A DNA stretch of 64,000 nucleotides from Virgibacillus halotolerans (GCF_016908515.1 NZ_JAFBEA010000007.1:124001-188000); one strand, 5' to 3'; positions 42,945 through 51,572 are shown, numbered from the stretch's first letter. Notes: a model not told the origin generated them from the letters alone. Numbers and translations are program-made.

Positions 42945-43562
42945 TTATACCCTTTTATATAGGCCTTCTTTCAACAGTTTCATTTCAATTGTGTAGCTTG
43001 CGATCACCTCTTCTTGGGTAAGCTCCTTTGCAAATCTTTCAACAAGATTTCGGAACATCACTGTCGTAAGAATTTGCATCATATGATACAGTTCCCGATC
43101 GTTAGTAATGTTCAAACACTCACGGTTAATTAATTTGCTTATTTCCTCTAAGTTATTCTCTTCTTCATTGTTACTAAAGATCATGGAGAATGAACTTTCT
43201 ATTTTGTGTGTCATGTGTAAAAAGGCATTTTTATAAAATTTTCCTTTTTCTTGATTTGGTAATCCCTTTATCAACAATTGAAACATTTCTGTTATCGCGT
43301 CAAAAATGTCGCCATCATATTTTTTTAAACTAAGCATAAAATTTGTCTGGATTTCTTTTGTACGTTCTTCTAATATAAAGAAGAAGATATCCTCTTTGTC
43401 CTCAAAATATTGATAAAAACTACCCCTTGCTATTTCAGCTGATTTAACAATATTAGATATAGAAGCCTGATAAACTGGCACCCTAGAAAATTCCTTTTGA
43501 GCTGCCTGTATTAATGTTTGTCTTTTACTTTCAGGTAAATTAAAAAATGTTTGCTTCGGCAA
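42945..43562 (-). CDS. TetR-family regulator with palindromic operator, upstream of the Spx paralogue
   Basis: The 205-residue protein has an N-terminal helix-turn-helix (YQASISNIVKSAEIARGSFY, QYFEDKEDIF) and a longer helical ligand domain. The start is TTG at 43562 behind GGGGGAAG. Its promoter is covered by two related palindromes of the form TGACANNNTGTCA, so autorepression is very likely. The gene downstream is an Spx paralogue; no efflux pump is adjacent. Confidence 0.9.
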   Translation of the reverse strand: MPKQTFFNLPESKRQTLIQAAQKEFSRVPVYQASISNIVKSAEIARGSFYQYFEDKEDIFFFILEERTKEIQTNFMLSLKKYDGDIFDAITEMFQLLIKGLPNQEKGKFYKNAFLHMTHKIESSFSMIFSNNEEENNLEEISKLINRECLNITNDRELYHMMQILTTVMFRNLVERFAKELTQEEVIASYTIEMKLLKEGLYKRV

Positions 43563-43582
43563 TTCTCTTCCCCCAATTTCAC

Positions 43583-43642
43583 AAATGACATGATGTCACT
43601 TATTACTATCCTTATCATAAGTGACATCGTGTCATTTGTCAA
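43583..43642 (-). promoter_or_regulatory. promoter with duplicated TetR-type operator
   Basis: Minus strand TTGACA (43642-43637), 17 bases, TATGAT (43619-43614). Operator 1 (43617-43637, ATAAGTGACATCGTGTCATTT on plus) lies between -35 and -10; operator 2 (43583-43603, AAATGACATGATGTCACTTAT) is downstream. The two are also inverted copies of each other, giving nested symmetry. Confidence 0.88.
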
Positions 43643-44077
43643 TGCTTCAGAGTGTGATCAACGATAACACCTTTTCTAAATTTGTCAAAAGGGTGTCCAT
43701 GCTGTGTGTTCATTTTACTGCCCATTAATCTGTGATAATCAATTCCCTTTATAATTCCCAACAAACATAAATATATCGCATTTATTTTGGCTGATGCCTC
43801 ATAAACCCAGAACCCCACTTCTCTGGGCTAACATAAAGCAGTATATAATAAAATTATGAACGCAATATGAACTTTTTGGGGAAATATCAATTTAAATAAA
43901 ATGACTTTTGTGCTATGTCCATTTATTTGGAAATTTTATTGTAATGGAATTGCTGACAATACTTTTGCTTCTATCGTTCTGTGTTGTACGTTATTATCAA
44001 GAAAACTATCATATGAAATCTGTAATCTCCAGACACAAAAAAGAGCGCAGCATCCATCTGCATACGCCCCCTAATTT
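43643..44077. other. intergenic region with two hairpins, no gene supported
   Basis: Contains stems AACACCTTTTC/AAAAGGGTGTC-like (about 43667-43698) and ACCCAGA/TCTGGGC (about 43813-43838). A plus-strand ORF starting near 43908 lacks a ribosome site and runs into the convergent gene, so it is not called. Confidence 0.4.
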
Positions 44078-44359
44078 CTATTTTGATTTGTTCCGAAATG
44101 CATTAACAAAATTTGCCGGAGATGTCTTCACCGTATAAGAAAAAACGCCCCCAACAGTATGAAGATAAAGCAATCCGCCTTCACCGGCAATTTTCCGGTA
44201 AGACATATCCAACACATCTTGAATTGGAAAGCTTCGATGCTCCGTAACAACACTATCTGGATACAAATATATAAGACGTTCCTGTTCAATATCTCTTTGC
44301 GCTATACTGTCTACTTCCCGTTGTACTTTTACATACTGTTGCCTAGCGATCCATTCCAT
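44078..44359 (-). CDS. unknown small protein (about 93 residues)
   Basis: ATG 44359 follows GGAGGGTTTGT. The product (MEWIARQQYVKVQREVDSIA at the start) continues as basic and beta-rich, with IQDVLDMSYRKIAGEGGLLY and LHTVGGVFSYTVKTSP, and ends with a basic tail. The pattern recalls small PH-like or DUF-type cytosolic proteins in Bacillaceae; no function can be given. It lies 36 bases after the TraB-family gene on the same strand and may be co-transcribed. Confidence 0.6.
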   Translation of the reverse strand: MEWIARQQYVKVQREVDSIAQRDIEQERLIYLYPDSVVTEHRSFPIQDVLDMSYRKIAGEGGLLYLHTVGGVFSYTVKTSPANFVNAFRNKSK

Positions 44360-44395
44360 ACAAACCCTCCAGTATTTGCAATCCAATACGTTATA

Positions 44396-45562
44396 CTAAA
44401 AGTTTTCTATAAATAAACGAATGACGTCAGCTCCACCTACTAGCGTTCCTATTGTACTTCCTAAGTTTGTCAAAACAACAATAAGTAAAATACGGGTTAC
44501 CTTGTTGTGCCAAAAACCTTTTACACTGAAAACGTCCTGTGTCAGGTTTTCGAAGTCTCCAACATTGGGTTTGTGAATAAATGCTTGTACGATTCCCGCA
44601 AACCACCCTGCAGCGATAAGTGGATTTAAAGAAGTAATTGGTGCTGCAACAAAAGCAGTAATAATGGTGAGTGGATGCCCTAACGCAATCAACGCACCAA
44701 GCCCTGCAAACGATCCATTCCACAGTACCCAGCTAATGGTCTGCTGCAATCCTGCAGCAGGATTGGCGATGAAGGTATAAACAATCACTGCAAGAATAAG
44801 AATGGGAATGATCCAGGCAATCATCTTAGGTACCTTTGATTTAGGTGGCACCTTGGATATTCGTTCTAAGTCATGCTCTTTTTGAATTTGCTTTTTAATA
44901 CCTGGAACATGTGCAGCCCCAAGAACGGCAACAATTTTATCCCCTGGTGCTTTTTTTATCTTTTGTGCCAAATACTGATCCCGCTCATCAATTAATGGGA
45001 CCTTTAATTTAGGAAACGATTCCGTAAATTCATGCAGCATGGCATTGATCATATCTTCATTTTTCATTTTTTCCAGATCTTCTTCTGTGATGCTCTCCCT
45101 GCTAAAGATACTACCAATAACCTGCATAAGGAGTGTAGCCTTTCCCTTCAGTCCGATGCCGTTCCAAATACGGGAGAAAGTAATCTGGATATCTCTGTCA
45201 GCTAACACAAGCGTGGCGCCTGTTTCATTTGCCGATTCAATCCCCTGAATCATTTCCTGACCCGGCTTAATATCAAATTGATTGGCCATTCGTTGTTGGA
45301 AAGAAGATATAGCAAGATTCATTAAAAGCAATGTCGCCTTCTTTTCCTTAATGACCTTAAAAATGTCCATGTCCTTCCACTTGCTTCCTTCCATAATCGA
45401 TTGATATCGTTGTTTGTCCAGTTCGATACAAACAGCGTCAGGACGTTCAGAATCGATTACTTCCTTGACCTGTTCTGCACTATGTCTTGAGACGTGTGCC
45501 GTTCCGATCAAGATAATTTCTTTGCCATCTATATTGATTCTTGTAATCGTTTCTCCAGACAT
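44396..45562 (-). CDS. TraB-family protein with C-terminal membrane spans
   Basis: The 388-residue protein has the TraB/PrgY/GumN domain: IILIGTAHVSRHSAEQVKEV and DAVCIELDKQRYQ near the N-terminus and KIVAVLGAAHVPGIKKQI (about residues 208-225) carry the two GxxH motifs and Glu proposed as a metal-protease site. Residues about 245-388 form three or four membrane spans. Relatives (PrgY) restrain pheromone activity; in most bacteria the role is unknown. No pheromone or conjugation gene is near. Confidence 0.85.
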   Translation of the reverse strand: MSGETITRINIDGKEIILIGTAHVSRHSAEQVKEVIDSERPDAVCIELDKQRYQSIMEGSKWKDMDIFKVIKEKKATLLLMNLAISSFQQRMANQFDIKPGQEMIQGIESANETGATLVLADRDIQITFSRIWNGIGLKGKATLLMQVIGSIFSRESITEEDLEKMKNEDMINAMLHEFTESFPKLKVPLIDERDQYLAQKIKKAPGDKIVAVLGAAHVPGIKKQIQKEHDLERISKVPPKSKVPKMIAWIIPILILAVIVYTFIANPAAGLQQTISWVLWNGSFAGLGALIALGHPLTIITAFVAAPITSLNPLIAAGWFAGIVQAFIHKPNVGDFENLTQDVFSVKGFWHNKVTRILLIVVLTNLGSTIGTLVGGADVIRLFIENF

Positions 45563-45656
45563 AGGTTACCTTCCTTTTTTAAGTCTTAGCTCAGTAAAAA
45601 ACATTGATACAAGCCTCACCGTTTATTATACGATAAACAAAAAGCGATTCCCAGAC

Positions 45657-45700
45657 AAATAAACAGAAAGACCTCACGAAGGAGATCTTTCTGTTTAGAT
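45657..45700 (-). terminator. terminator after the Pit phosphate transporter gene
   Basis: Minus strand AAACAGAAAGATCTCC pairs with the complement GACCTCTTTCTGTTT-like arm around TTCGTGA and is followed by TTTGTC-type sequence. It starts six bases past the pit stop. Confidence 0.8.
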
Positions 45701-45702
45701 AT

Positions 45703-46701
45703 TTAAAAAAATGGAAGCAGTACAAAATATAACGCACCGCCAAGTAATGCTGAAATTGGTAAAGTGATAACCCAAGTAACAACCATTCGCTTAGCTACAC
45801 CCCAGTTCACACCTTTGACCCGATGTGATGATCCAACCCCAAGGATGGAAGACGAAATAACATGGGTCGTGCTAACAGGCAAGTGAAAAAGCGTTGCACC
45901 GAATATAACAGCTGCACCGGTTAAATCTGCAGCCACACCGTTTACTGGGCGAATTTTCATGATCTTCCCACCAACGGTTTTAATAATTCTCCAACCACCA
46001 ATAGAGGTACCTAGCGCCATTGCAGTCGCACAAGAAAGCTGTACCCAAAACGGCACATCCGTCGTTTCATGCATACCTCCAACGATTAATGCCATCGTGA
46101 TAATCCCCATCGACTTTTGTGCGTCGTTTGTACCGTGTGCATAGGATTGGCCTGCTGCAGTCAGCACCTGCACCATCCGAAATCGTTTGTTTGTCTTAGC
46201 CAAATTATTATTTTTAAAAATCACTTTGATAATACTATATACAATAAAACCCACTGCAAAAGCTAAAAATGGAGAAATTAATAAGCCTTCAAGAATTGAA
46301 ATGAAGCCTTTGTATTGAATAGCTCCAAATCCAGCAGATGCAATAACTGCACCCGTGATCCCTCCAATAAGGGCATGGGAAGAACTACTTGGTATCGCGA
46401 AATACCAAGTAATCAAATTCCAAGCAATTGCCGCAAGCAAAGCTGCAAGTATAACGGTAGTCCCATTATTCAATTCAAATGGATTTGCGATACCACTTGT
46501 AATGGTCTGGGCAACACCTGTAAATGTTAAAGCTCCGATGAAATTCATTGTGGAAGCAAGTATAATTGCCCTTCTTGGTGTTAGCGCCTTTGTTGAAACC
46601 GATGTAGCAATTGCATTTGCTGTGTCATGAAAACCATTGATAAAATCAAATATCAATGCAAATATAACTATTAATAGAATGACTATAAATAAACCGTCCA
46701 T
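45703..46701 (-). CDS. pit: low-affinity inorganic phosphate transporter (PiT family)
   Basis: The 332-residue transporter has about ten spans and the two PiT signatures: FDFINGFHDTANAIATSVST near the N-terminus and SYAHGTNDAQKSMGIITMAL near residue 187, containing the conserved GFHDxAN/AHGxND motifs. Pit moves metal-phosphate with cations. It is 13 bases after a DUF47 gene, its usual partner. A second, high-affinity system (PstSCAB) is encoded divergently about 1.5 kb away, so this locus joins both routes. Confidence 0.92.
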   Translation of the reverse strand: MDGLFIVILLIVIFALIFDFINGFHDTANAIATSVSTKALTPRRAIILASTMNFIGALTFTGVAQTITSGIANPFELNNGTTVILAALLAAIAWNLITWYFAIPSSSSHALIGGITGAVIASAGFGAIQYKGFISILEGLLISPFLAFAVGFIVYSIIKVIFKNNNLAKTNKRFRMVQVLTAAGQSYAHGTNDAQKSMGIITMALIVGGMHETTDVPFWVQLSCATAMALGTSIGGWRIIKTVGGKIMKIRPVNGVAADLTGAAVIFGATLFHLPVSTTHVISSSILGVGSSHRVKGVNWGVAKRMVVTWVITLPISALLGGALYFVLLPFF

Positions 46702-46714
46702 AACTTACCCCTCA

Positions 46715-47332
46715 TTACGCATTTTTCATGATGATACTTTGCAGTGTGCTGGCTACGTTTTGGCAGTAGTCCGCAATATCCTCCAGTGTTTCATAAATTT
46801 CTTTATATTGAATGACTTTAATTGGATTATCTTCTTTTTTGAACAGGTTCTTCATTGATTTGCGATATAAATCATCACATTTGCTTTCGTGATCCTTAAT
46901 CTTGATTGCATGTGGTTCAACGTCAGCTAACCGACCTTTTGCAATTAGTTCAATTGAAGTTAAAATTTCCTTTGCACATTTCGATATGTAATGCGTAAAT
47001 TCATCGATATAACTATCGGAGGACATAATTTCGTAAATATCCATCCAGCCTGTAAACTCCTCCATGCCATCAATGACATCATCAAGATTCATCGTTAACT
47101 GAAGGATATCCTCCCGTTCGATCGGTGTAATAAAGGCATCATTCAATTCCTTTATAATCATATGTACCTTATCATCCGCTTCCGATTCATAACGTTTAAT
47201 CGTACTTGCGAATTCATGTAGCGTTTCTGTATCTTTAACTTTAAAGTGGATAAAATAATCTGCCGTTTTATCCAAATGCTGCGCAAAATCGACGAGATAA
47301 AGCAAAAATTTATCCGGCTTTTTCTTGAACAT
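46715..47332 (-). CDS. DUF47 (PhoU-like) Pit accessory protein
   Basis: The 205-residue all-helical protein starts FKKKPDKFLLYLVDFAQHLD and has the PhoU-like pattern of paired metal-binding segments: IKRYESEADDKVHMIIKEL and the later ESKCDDLYRKSMKNLF, plus EREDILQLTMNLDDVIDGME. DUF47 proteins accompany Pit and modulate uptake. The gene is first in the DUF47-pit operon. No separate phoU is in the pst operon, so this may be the only PhoU-like protein here. Confidence 0.9.
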   Translation of the reverse strand: MFKKKPDKFLLYLVDFAQHLDKTADYFIHFKVKDTETLHEFASTIKRYESEADDKVHMIIKELNDAFITPIEREDILQLTMNLDDVIDGMEEFTGWMDIYEIMSSDSYIDEFTHYISKCAKEILTSIELIAKGRLADVEPHAIKIKDHESKCDDLYRKSMKNLFKKEDNPIKVIQYKEIYETLEDIADYCQNVASTLQSIIMKNA

Positions 47333-47660
47333 ATTAAACCCTCCGTTTTGTAACTAAGAAATACATAGAGCATTTCACAATTATATACCTTTTTATCATA
47401 TATTGCACAAACAACAAAGCATAATCATGACTTTTTTTCATTTCATCAATCGTGCTATGAAAGTTACCTTTATTACCGTGCATTTTCTTTTCCCAAAAGA
47501 GATTTTCCTATCCTATTTGCTAATATATCATATTTAGTTTGCTTTAATAAGGGGAAATAATGCATACAAGTGTAACGTTACAAAAGTCTTTTTCTACAAC
47601 CTTGAAATGAACAATTGTATGGTTGGAAAAAGGTGTGGAGACAAAATAACGCTCCGATTA
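47333..47660. other. upstream region of the DUF47-pit operon
   Basis: A TATAAT-like -10 on the minus strand lies about 50 bases before the DUF47 start. A perfect 12-base palindrome TGTAACGTTACA is at about 47571-47582; it is two bases too short for a CcpA cre site. No gene is visible. Confidence 0.35.
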
Positions 47661-47667
47661 CCGCAAA

Positions 47668-47800
47668 TGGAATACACTTGCTTTCCGCGAGCGGCTAATG
47701 AGTCTCCTTGCCCCGACAAGGGGTATGCCGACGTTGTTCGCAAAGAACGGTTTTAGTCGGCCCTCACCATACGCTCTGCGGGGTCTCACCGAAGCCACTG
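47668..47800. repeat. GC-rich palindromic repeat, type B, truncated
   Basis: Left arm GGAATACACTTGCTTTCCGCG, GAGTCTCCTTG and TGCGGGGTCTCACCGAAGCCAC are present, with an enlarged centre (about 47718-47765). The right arm (CCCGCAGGAGTC and its continuation) is missing, and the next palindrome starts 28 bases later. Confidence 0.65.
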
Positions 47801-47827
47801 AAAAACGATGGTTATGAGCAAGTCTGG

Positions 47828-47958
47828 TTGATTGGAACGTAAGGCGGCGACTCCAGTGGGAAAAGCAATAGTCCGAAAATCCCGCAGGAAGCGGGGTATG
47901 CTTCCGAGGAAGTTGAGGCATTGCCCACGGAAAGCGTCCGCCTGGAGTGGAAATCAAC
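47828..47958. repeat. GC-rich palindromic repeat, type A
   Basis: Arms GTTGATTGGAACGTAAGGCG and CGCCTGGAGTGGAAATCAAC match the copy at 7143-7271. The inner part is more diverged (GAAAATCCCGCAGGAAGCGG instead of GAGACCCCACAG). Confidence 0.78.
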
Positions 47959-47991
47959 GTTTTATACAATAGAATCTGATGTAAGGGACTT

Positions 47992-48052
47992 CTTCAGCGG
48001 CCTCGCCTTTCACCCCGCTGGAGTCTCGCGTATTCCATTTACTAGAATGGCT
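47992..48052. repeat. degenerate palindromic-repeat fragment
   Basis: CACCCCGCTGGAGTCTCGCG followed by TATTCCATTT matches the right part of the 6950-7060 fragment. It ends about 55 bases before the PhoP box. Confidence 0.45.
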
Positions 48053-48107
48053 TTTTATTTTCGCTGGTTTGCTTTACTGTTGTGATTATTTCCTACCATT
48101 ATCATAA

Positions 48108-48161
48108 TTTACAAAACCTTTACAATCAATTCATACTGGCTTAATAATCAACTGCTAGAAT
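48108..48161 (+). promoter_or_regulatory. PhoP box and -10 of the pst operon
   Basis: Four hexamers at exact 11-base periodicity: TTTACA (48108), TTTACA (48119), TTCATA (48130) and TTAATA (48141), each with a 5-base spacer. This is the direct-repeat layout of Bacillus PhoP sites (TTHAYA). A TAGAAT -10 follows at 48156-48161. Induction under phosphate starvation is expected. Confidence 0.88.
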
Positions 48162-48220
48162 AGCAATTGAGAGAGACACTCTCTACAACTAAAAAGCGCC
48201 TAAAGGGAGGGCAATTTTTT

Positions 48221-49186
48221 ATGACATTCAAAAGGTATTTCATGTTTTTAGTAATCGCTATGCTTGCGGTTGTAATGACGGCATGTGGGGCAAATGCAAA
48301 GGAAACAAAGACAGAGAGCGGAGAATCGGATGAAAAAATGGAAGGTAATGTTACGATTGATGGCTCAGGAACCGTATACCCGTTAATGGCAAGATTAGCT
48401 GAAGAATATATGATAAACGAGCAGGAAAATGTGTCAATTGAAGTAAGTCGCGCAGGTACAAGTGCTGGTTTTGATAAATTCCTTGTAGAAGATGGAACGG
48501 ACTTCAACGATGCTTCTCGTCAAATGAAGGACGAAGAGAAAGCTACAGCTGAAGAACTTGGAATAGAGGTAAAAGAATTGAAAGTAGCTTTAGACGGATT
48601 AACTTTTGTTATTCACCCAGATAATGATTGGGCGACCGAGCTCACAGAGGATGATTTAAAGAAAATTTTCCTTGCTGATGGCAACATTACAAAATGGTCG
48701 GACATTGATCCGGCTTTCCCAAATGAAGCAATCAATACGTATGGTCCAAATGAAAACCATGGAACATATGAGTTCTTCTACGAAAACATACTAGAGGAAA
48801 AAGACTTAGTAAGTAACATCAACCTGCAACAGGAATATTCAACACTCGTTAATCTCATCGCAGAAGATAAAAATGCAATTGGGTTTTTCGGATTTGGTTA
48901 TTATGTAAACAATAAAGAAAAGTTGCAAGCAGTTCATGTGGACTTCGGTAACGAACCGGTTGAGCCAACGCTCGATACCATTGCCGAAGATGGTGACTAT
49001 GGGCCATTTACTCGTCCTGTGTTCACTTATTTAAATGTAGACCATGCGAAAAAGAATCCACAAGTATTAGACTATGCACTTTATGCGATGAATAATGCGA
49101 ATTCATTAGCTGGTGAGACAGGGTTTGCACCAGTTCCCCATGGTGAAATCGAGGAGTATGTTTCGTTTTTAGAGGGGCTTAAATAA
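48221..49186 (+). CDS. pstS: PstS, phosphate-binding lipoprotein
   Basis: The 321-residue substrate-binding lipoprotein has signal FKRYFMFLVIAMLAVVMTAC with lipobox MTAC, and then phosphate-site segments VTIDGSGTVYPLMARLAEEY, SRAGTSAGFDKFLVEDGTDF and NDASRQMKDEE that hold phosphate by Ser/Thr/Asp. ATG 48221 follows AAAGGGAGGG; an open frame begins further upstream but lies in the leader. It is the first gene of pstSCAB with a PhoP box. A 0.4 kb repeat separates it from pstC. Confidence 0.95.
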   Translation: MTFKRYFMFLVIAMLAVVMTACGANAKETKTESGESDEKMEGNVTIDGSGTVYPLMARLAEEYMINEQENVSIEVSRAGTSAGFDKFLVEDGTDFNDASRQMKDEEKATAEELGIEVKELKVALDGLTFVIHPDNDWATELTEDDLKKIFLADGNITKWSDIDPAFPNEAINTYGPNENHGTYEFFYENILEEKDLVSNINLQQEYSTLVNLIAEDKNAIGFFGFGYYVNNKEKLQAVHVDFGNEPVEPTLDTIAEDGDYGPFTRPVFTYLNVDHAKKNPQVLDYALYAMNNANSLAGETGFAPVPHGEIEEYVSFLEGLK

Positions 49187-49188
49187 GG

Positions 49189-49580
49189 TAACTCAACTTT
49201 CGTATCAATAAAATACGTTCAAGAGTAAGATGAGTTAAACCTAGAGTGTTTCTAATAATTCCCTTGACAACCTTATAAAGTAAAGGATTGTTTTTTACAC
49301 AAAAGGTAAAAACTGCGACGTAATGAAATATGCTTTATCTTCGCTTCGAAAATACACTACGCTTTCCGCGGGCTCGCGCTGAGCCTCCTCGCAGGAGTCT
49401 ACGTGTATTTCCTTCGCTAACCTAGTGTTTGACAACAGTATAATATTAGCTAGCTTTCAACTATTATGATGGTTGTTTGGAGCGGAAAACAACCAGCTGT
49501 TATGTCGCAGTTTATATAAACACAATAATAAAAAGCGATAAAATTAACGAAAAGAATTTATCAAAAGCCAAGTTGAGTTA
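49189..49580. repeat. MITE-like element, copy 1, between pstS and pstC
   Basis: A 392-bp unit with perfect terminal inverted repeats TAACTCAACTT/AAGTTGAGTTA. It is the reverse complement of the element at 61588-62115 over nearly its whole length. Inside is a second inverted pair, AAACTGCGACGTAATG and TTATGTCGCAGTTT, and a GC-rich type B palindrome (49352-49421) shortened by a 39-bp deletion between TGCG repeats. At 49481-49485 a single AGCGG marks the empty site of a palindrome that copy 2 contains. No ORF is present. Confidence 0.88.
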
Positions 49581-49666
49581 GTTCACTATACAAATATAAA
49601 AGATGAGAAAATCATAATAGCTCCTATCTTCTTGTAACTGATAAGGTAAAAGAGGTGCACCAACAT

Positions 49667-50623
49667 ATGGAAAAAAACGATAGTTTAAAGATAAGTAACA
49701 CGGTTAATGTCAGAGAACTGATGGATCAAAAGAAGCGTACAAAGCACATTAGAAATACGATGGAAAAATTAATTCCAATATTTCTCTTATGCATTGCAGC
49801 CATTTCAATTCTGACAACAGCGGGCATTATCTACACCCTATTATCAGAAACAATTATGTTCTTTAATATCGTACCTATTGTCGATTTTTTCACGGGAACG
49901 GTATTGAAACCATTGAGTCAAAATCCTGAGTTCGGTGTGTTACCACTATTAATCGGTACCATCCTTTCATCGATGATTGCAATGATTGTAGCAGCACCTA
50001 TTGGATTGATGACGGCGATCTATTTAAGTGAATATGCGTCAGATAAAGTAAGAAAAACGTTTAAACCGTTGTTGGAAATACTTGCTGGTATACCAACGAT
50101 TGTATATGGGTTTTTCGCCTTTACGTTCGTTACGCCGGTTTTAAGAGAACTTATTCCCGGGCTTGAACCAACAAATATTCTTAGCCCAGGTATTGTCATG
50201 GGGATAATGATTATTCCAATGATTGCATCCTTATCAGAGGATGCAATGAGCTCCGTTCCAAACGCAATGCGGGAAGGCGCTTTGGCACTTGGATCTACAA
50301 AGCTGGAGGTAACCAAGCGCGTTGTGATTCCAGCCGCCCTTTCAGGAATTATTGCATCTTTTGTACTGGGGATTTCCAGGGCAATCGGAGAAACAATGAT
50401 CGTAACCATTGCAAGTGGAAGCTCTAAAAACTTTACCTTTGATATCACGCAGTCAATGCAAACGATGACGGCATACATTGTCGAAGTTACTGGGGGAGAC
50501 GCGCCCGCCGGTTCGACCATCTATTACAGCTTATATGCTGTTGCCATGACACTATTTGTTTTCACTTTCATCATGAATTTACTTGCAAGATATGTCTCTC
50601 GTAGATTTAGGGAGGAATATTAA
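49667..50623 (+). CDS. pstC: PstC, phosphate ABC transporter permease
   Basis: The 318-residue permease has about six spans and the ABC loop motif SLSEDAMSSVPNAMREGALA followed by LGSTKLEVTKRVVIPAALSG, which meets the ATPase. The start is ATG 49667 after GAGGTGC; an upstream in-frame GTG is within the ribosome site. The usual pstC leader is intact despite the 0.4 kb insertion upstream. The gap to pstA is one base. Confidence 0.94.
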   Translation: MEKNDSLKISNTVNVRELMDQKKRTKHIRNTMEKLIPIFLLCIAAISILTTAGIIYTLLSETIMFFNIVPIVDFFTGTVLKPLSQNPEFGVLPLLIGTILSSMIAMIVAAPIGLMTAIYLSEYASDKVRKTFKPLLEILAGIPTIVYGFFAFTFVTPVLRELIPGLEPTNILSPGIVMGIMIIPMIASLSEDAMSSVPNAMREGALALGSTKLEVTKRVVIPAALSGIIASFVLGISRAIGETMIVTIASGSSKNFTFDITQSMQTMTAYIVEVTGGDAPAGSTIYYSLYAVAMTLFVFTFIMNLLARYVSRRFREEY

Positions 50624-50624
50624 C

Positions 50625-51509
50625 ATGAAGTATATGGACGCAATTCAAGTTCAAAAGAGAATGCGTACACGTCTTATAAAGAATGGCGTAGCAAAAAGTT
50701 TATTTTTCCTATCCACTATATTTGGACTGTTTGTGCTTGCTATCTTACTCTACCGTGTTCTAGCTCAAGGAATTGGTTGGGTTAATTTGGACTTTATTAC
50801 CGGTAAATTATCAACACAGCCAGAAAGAGCAGGAATTATGGGCGCCATACTCGGTACATTTTGGTTAATGGTTGTGGTTGGTCCCGTTACGATGTTCCTA
50901 GGAGTTGGAACAGCCATCTATTTAGAATTATATGCTAAAAAAGGGCGGCTCTCCTCCTTTATACAAACGAACATTTCAAATTTAGCAGGTGTACCATCGA
51001 TTGTATACGGGATTTTAGGAATGACAATCTTCGTTAGGGCCTTGGGCTTTGGCAATATTATTTTAGCCGGCGGCCTAACAATGTCGCTATTGGTACTGCC
51101 GATTGTTATTGTTTCCAGCCAAGAAGCGCTCCGTGCAATACCACAGCATCTCAGTGAAGCCTCCTATGGCATGGGTGCTACAAAGTGGCAAACCATTAAA
51201 AATATTGTACTTCCTGCCGCATTACCCGGCATATTAACAGGCGCCATTTTATCACTCTCACGCGCGATTGGCGAAACTGCTCCACTTGTTGTGATTGGGA
51301 TACCAGCTTTATTAATCCCTTTCCCGGAAGGCATTTTTGACAATTTCACAGTACTTCCCATGCAAATCTATTATTGGACACTTGATTCAACACTTACAGC
51401 AGAATATGCAAATTTAGCTGCCGCAACGATTGTTGTCCTGCTGCTCATCCTACTTATATTGAATGCTGCAGCAATCATTATTCGAAGTAAATTCCAGAAA
51501 AGATATTGA
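50625..51509 (+). CDS. pstA: PstA, phosphate ABC transporter permease
   Basis: The 294-residue permease has about six spans and the coupling motif SSQEALRAIPQHLSEASYGM followed by GATKWQTIKNIVLPAALPG. The start is ATG 50625 after GGGAGGAATATTAAC; the longer frame would overlap pstC by 40 bases. Partners are PstC and PstB. Confidence 0.94.
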   Translation: MKYMDAIQVQKRMRTRLIKNGVAKSLFFLSTIFGLFVLAILLYRVLAQGIGWVNLDFITGKLSTQPERAGIMGAILGTFWLMVVVGPVTMFLGVGTAIYLELYAKKGRLSSFIQTNISNLAGVPSIVYGILGMTIFVRALGFGNIILAGGLTMSLLVLPIVIVSSQEALRAIPQHLSEASYGMGATKWQTIKNIVLPAALPGILTGAILSLSRAIGETAPLVVIGIPALLIPFPEGIFDNFTVLPMQIYYWTLDSTLTAEYANLAAATIVVLLLILLILNAAAIIIRSKFQKRY

Positions 51510-51572
51510 AACATTTTTTATTGTCTTGTCCGTTAGAATTCAGCGTAAAAATAGAGAAGGAGTGAACTAAGA

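Noticed and set aside
43908-44138. Plus-strand ORF of 76 codons with a hydrophobic start
   Set aside because: No ribosome site before either possible ATG, and the frame runs 61 bases into the better-supported convergent gene at 44078-44359.
47571-47582. TGTAACGTTACA palindrome as a CcpA cre site
   Set aside because: The cre consensus needs 14 bases with a CG centre between two more positions; this palindrome is only 12 bases and no carbon gene is nearby.
47658-47969. Minus-strand ORF of 103 codons over the repeats
   Set aside because: The open frame comes from the GC-rich palindromic repeats; similar chance frames occur in other copies and no ribosome site is present.
50020-50520. Minus-strand ORF of 166 codons
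   Set aside because: Complete antisense shadow of pstC, which has all expected family motifs.
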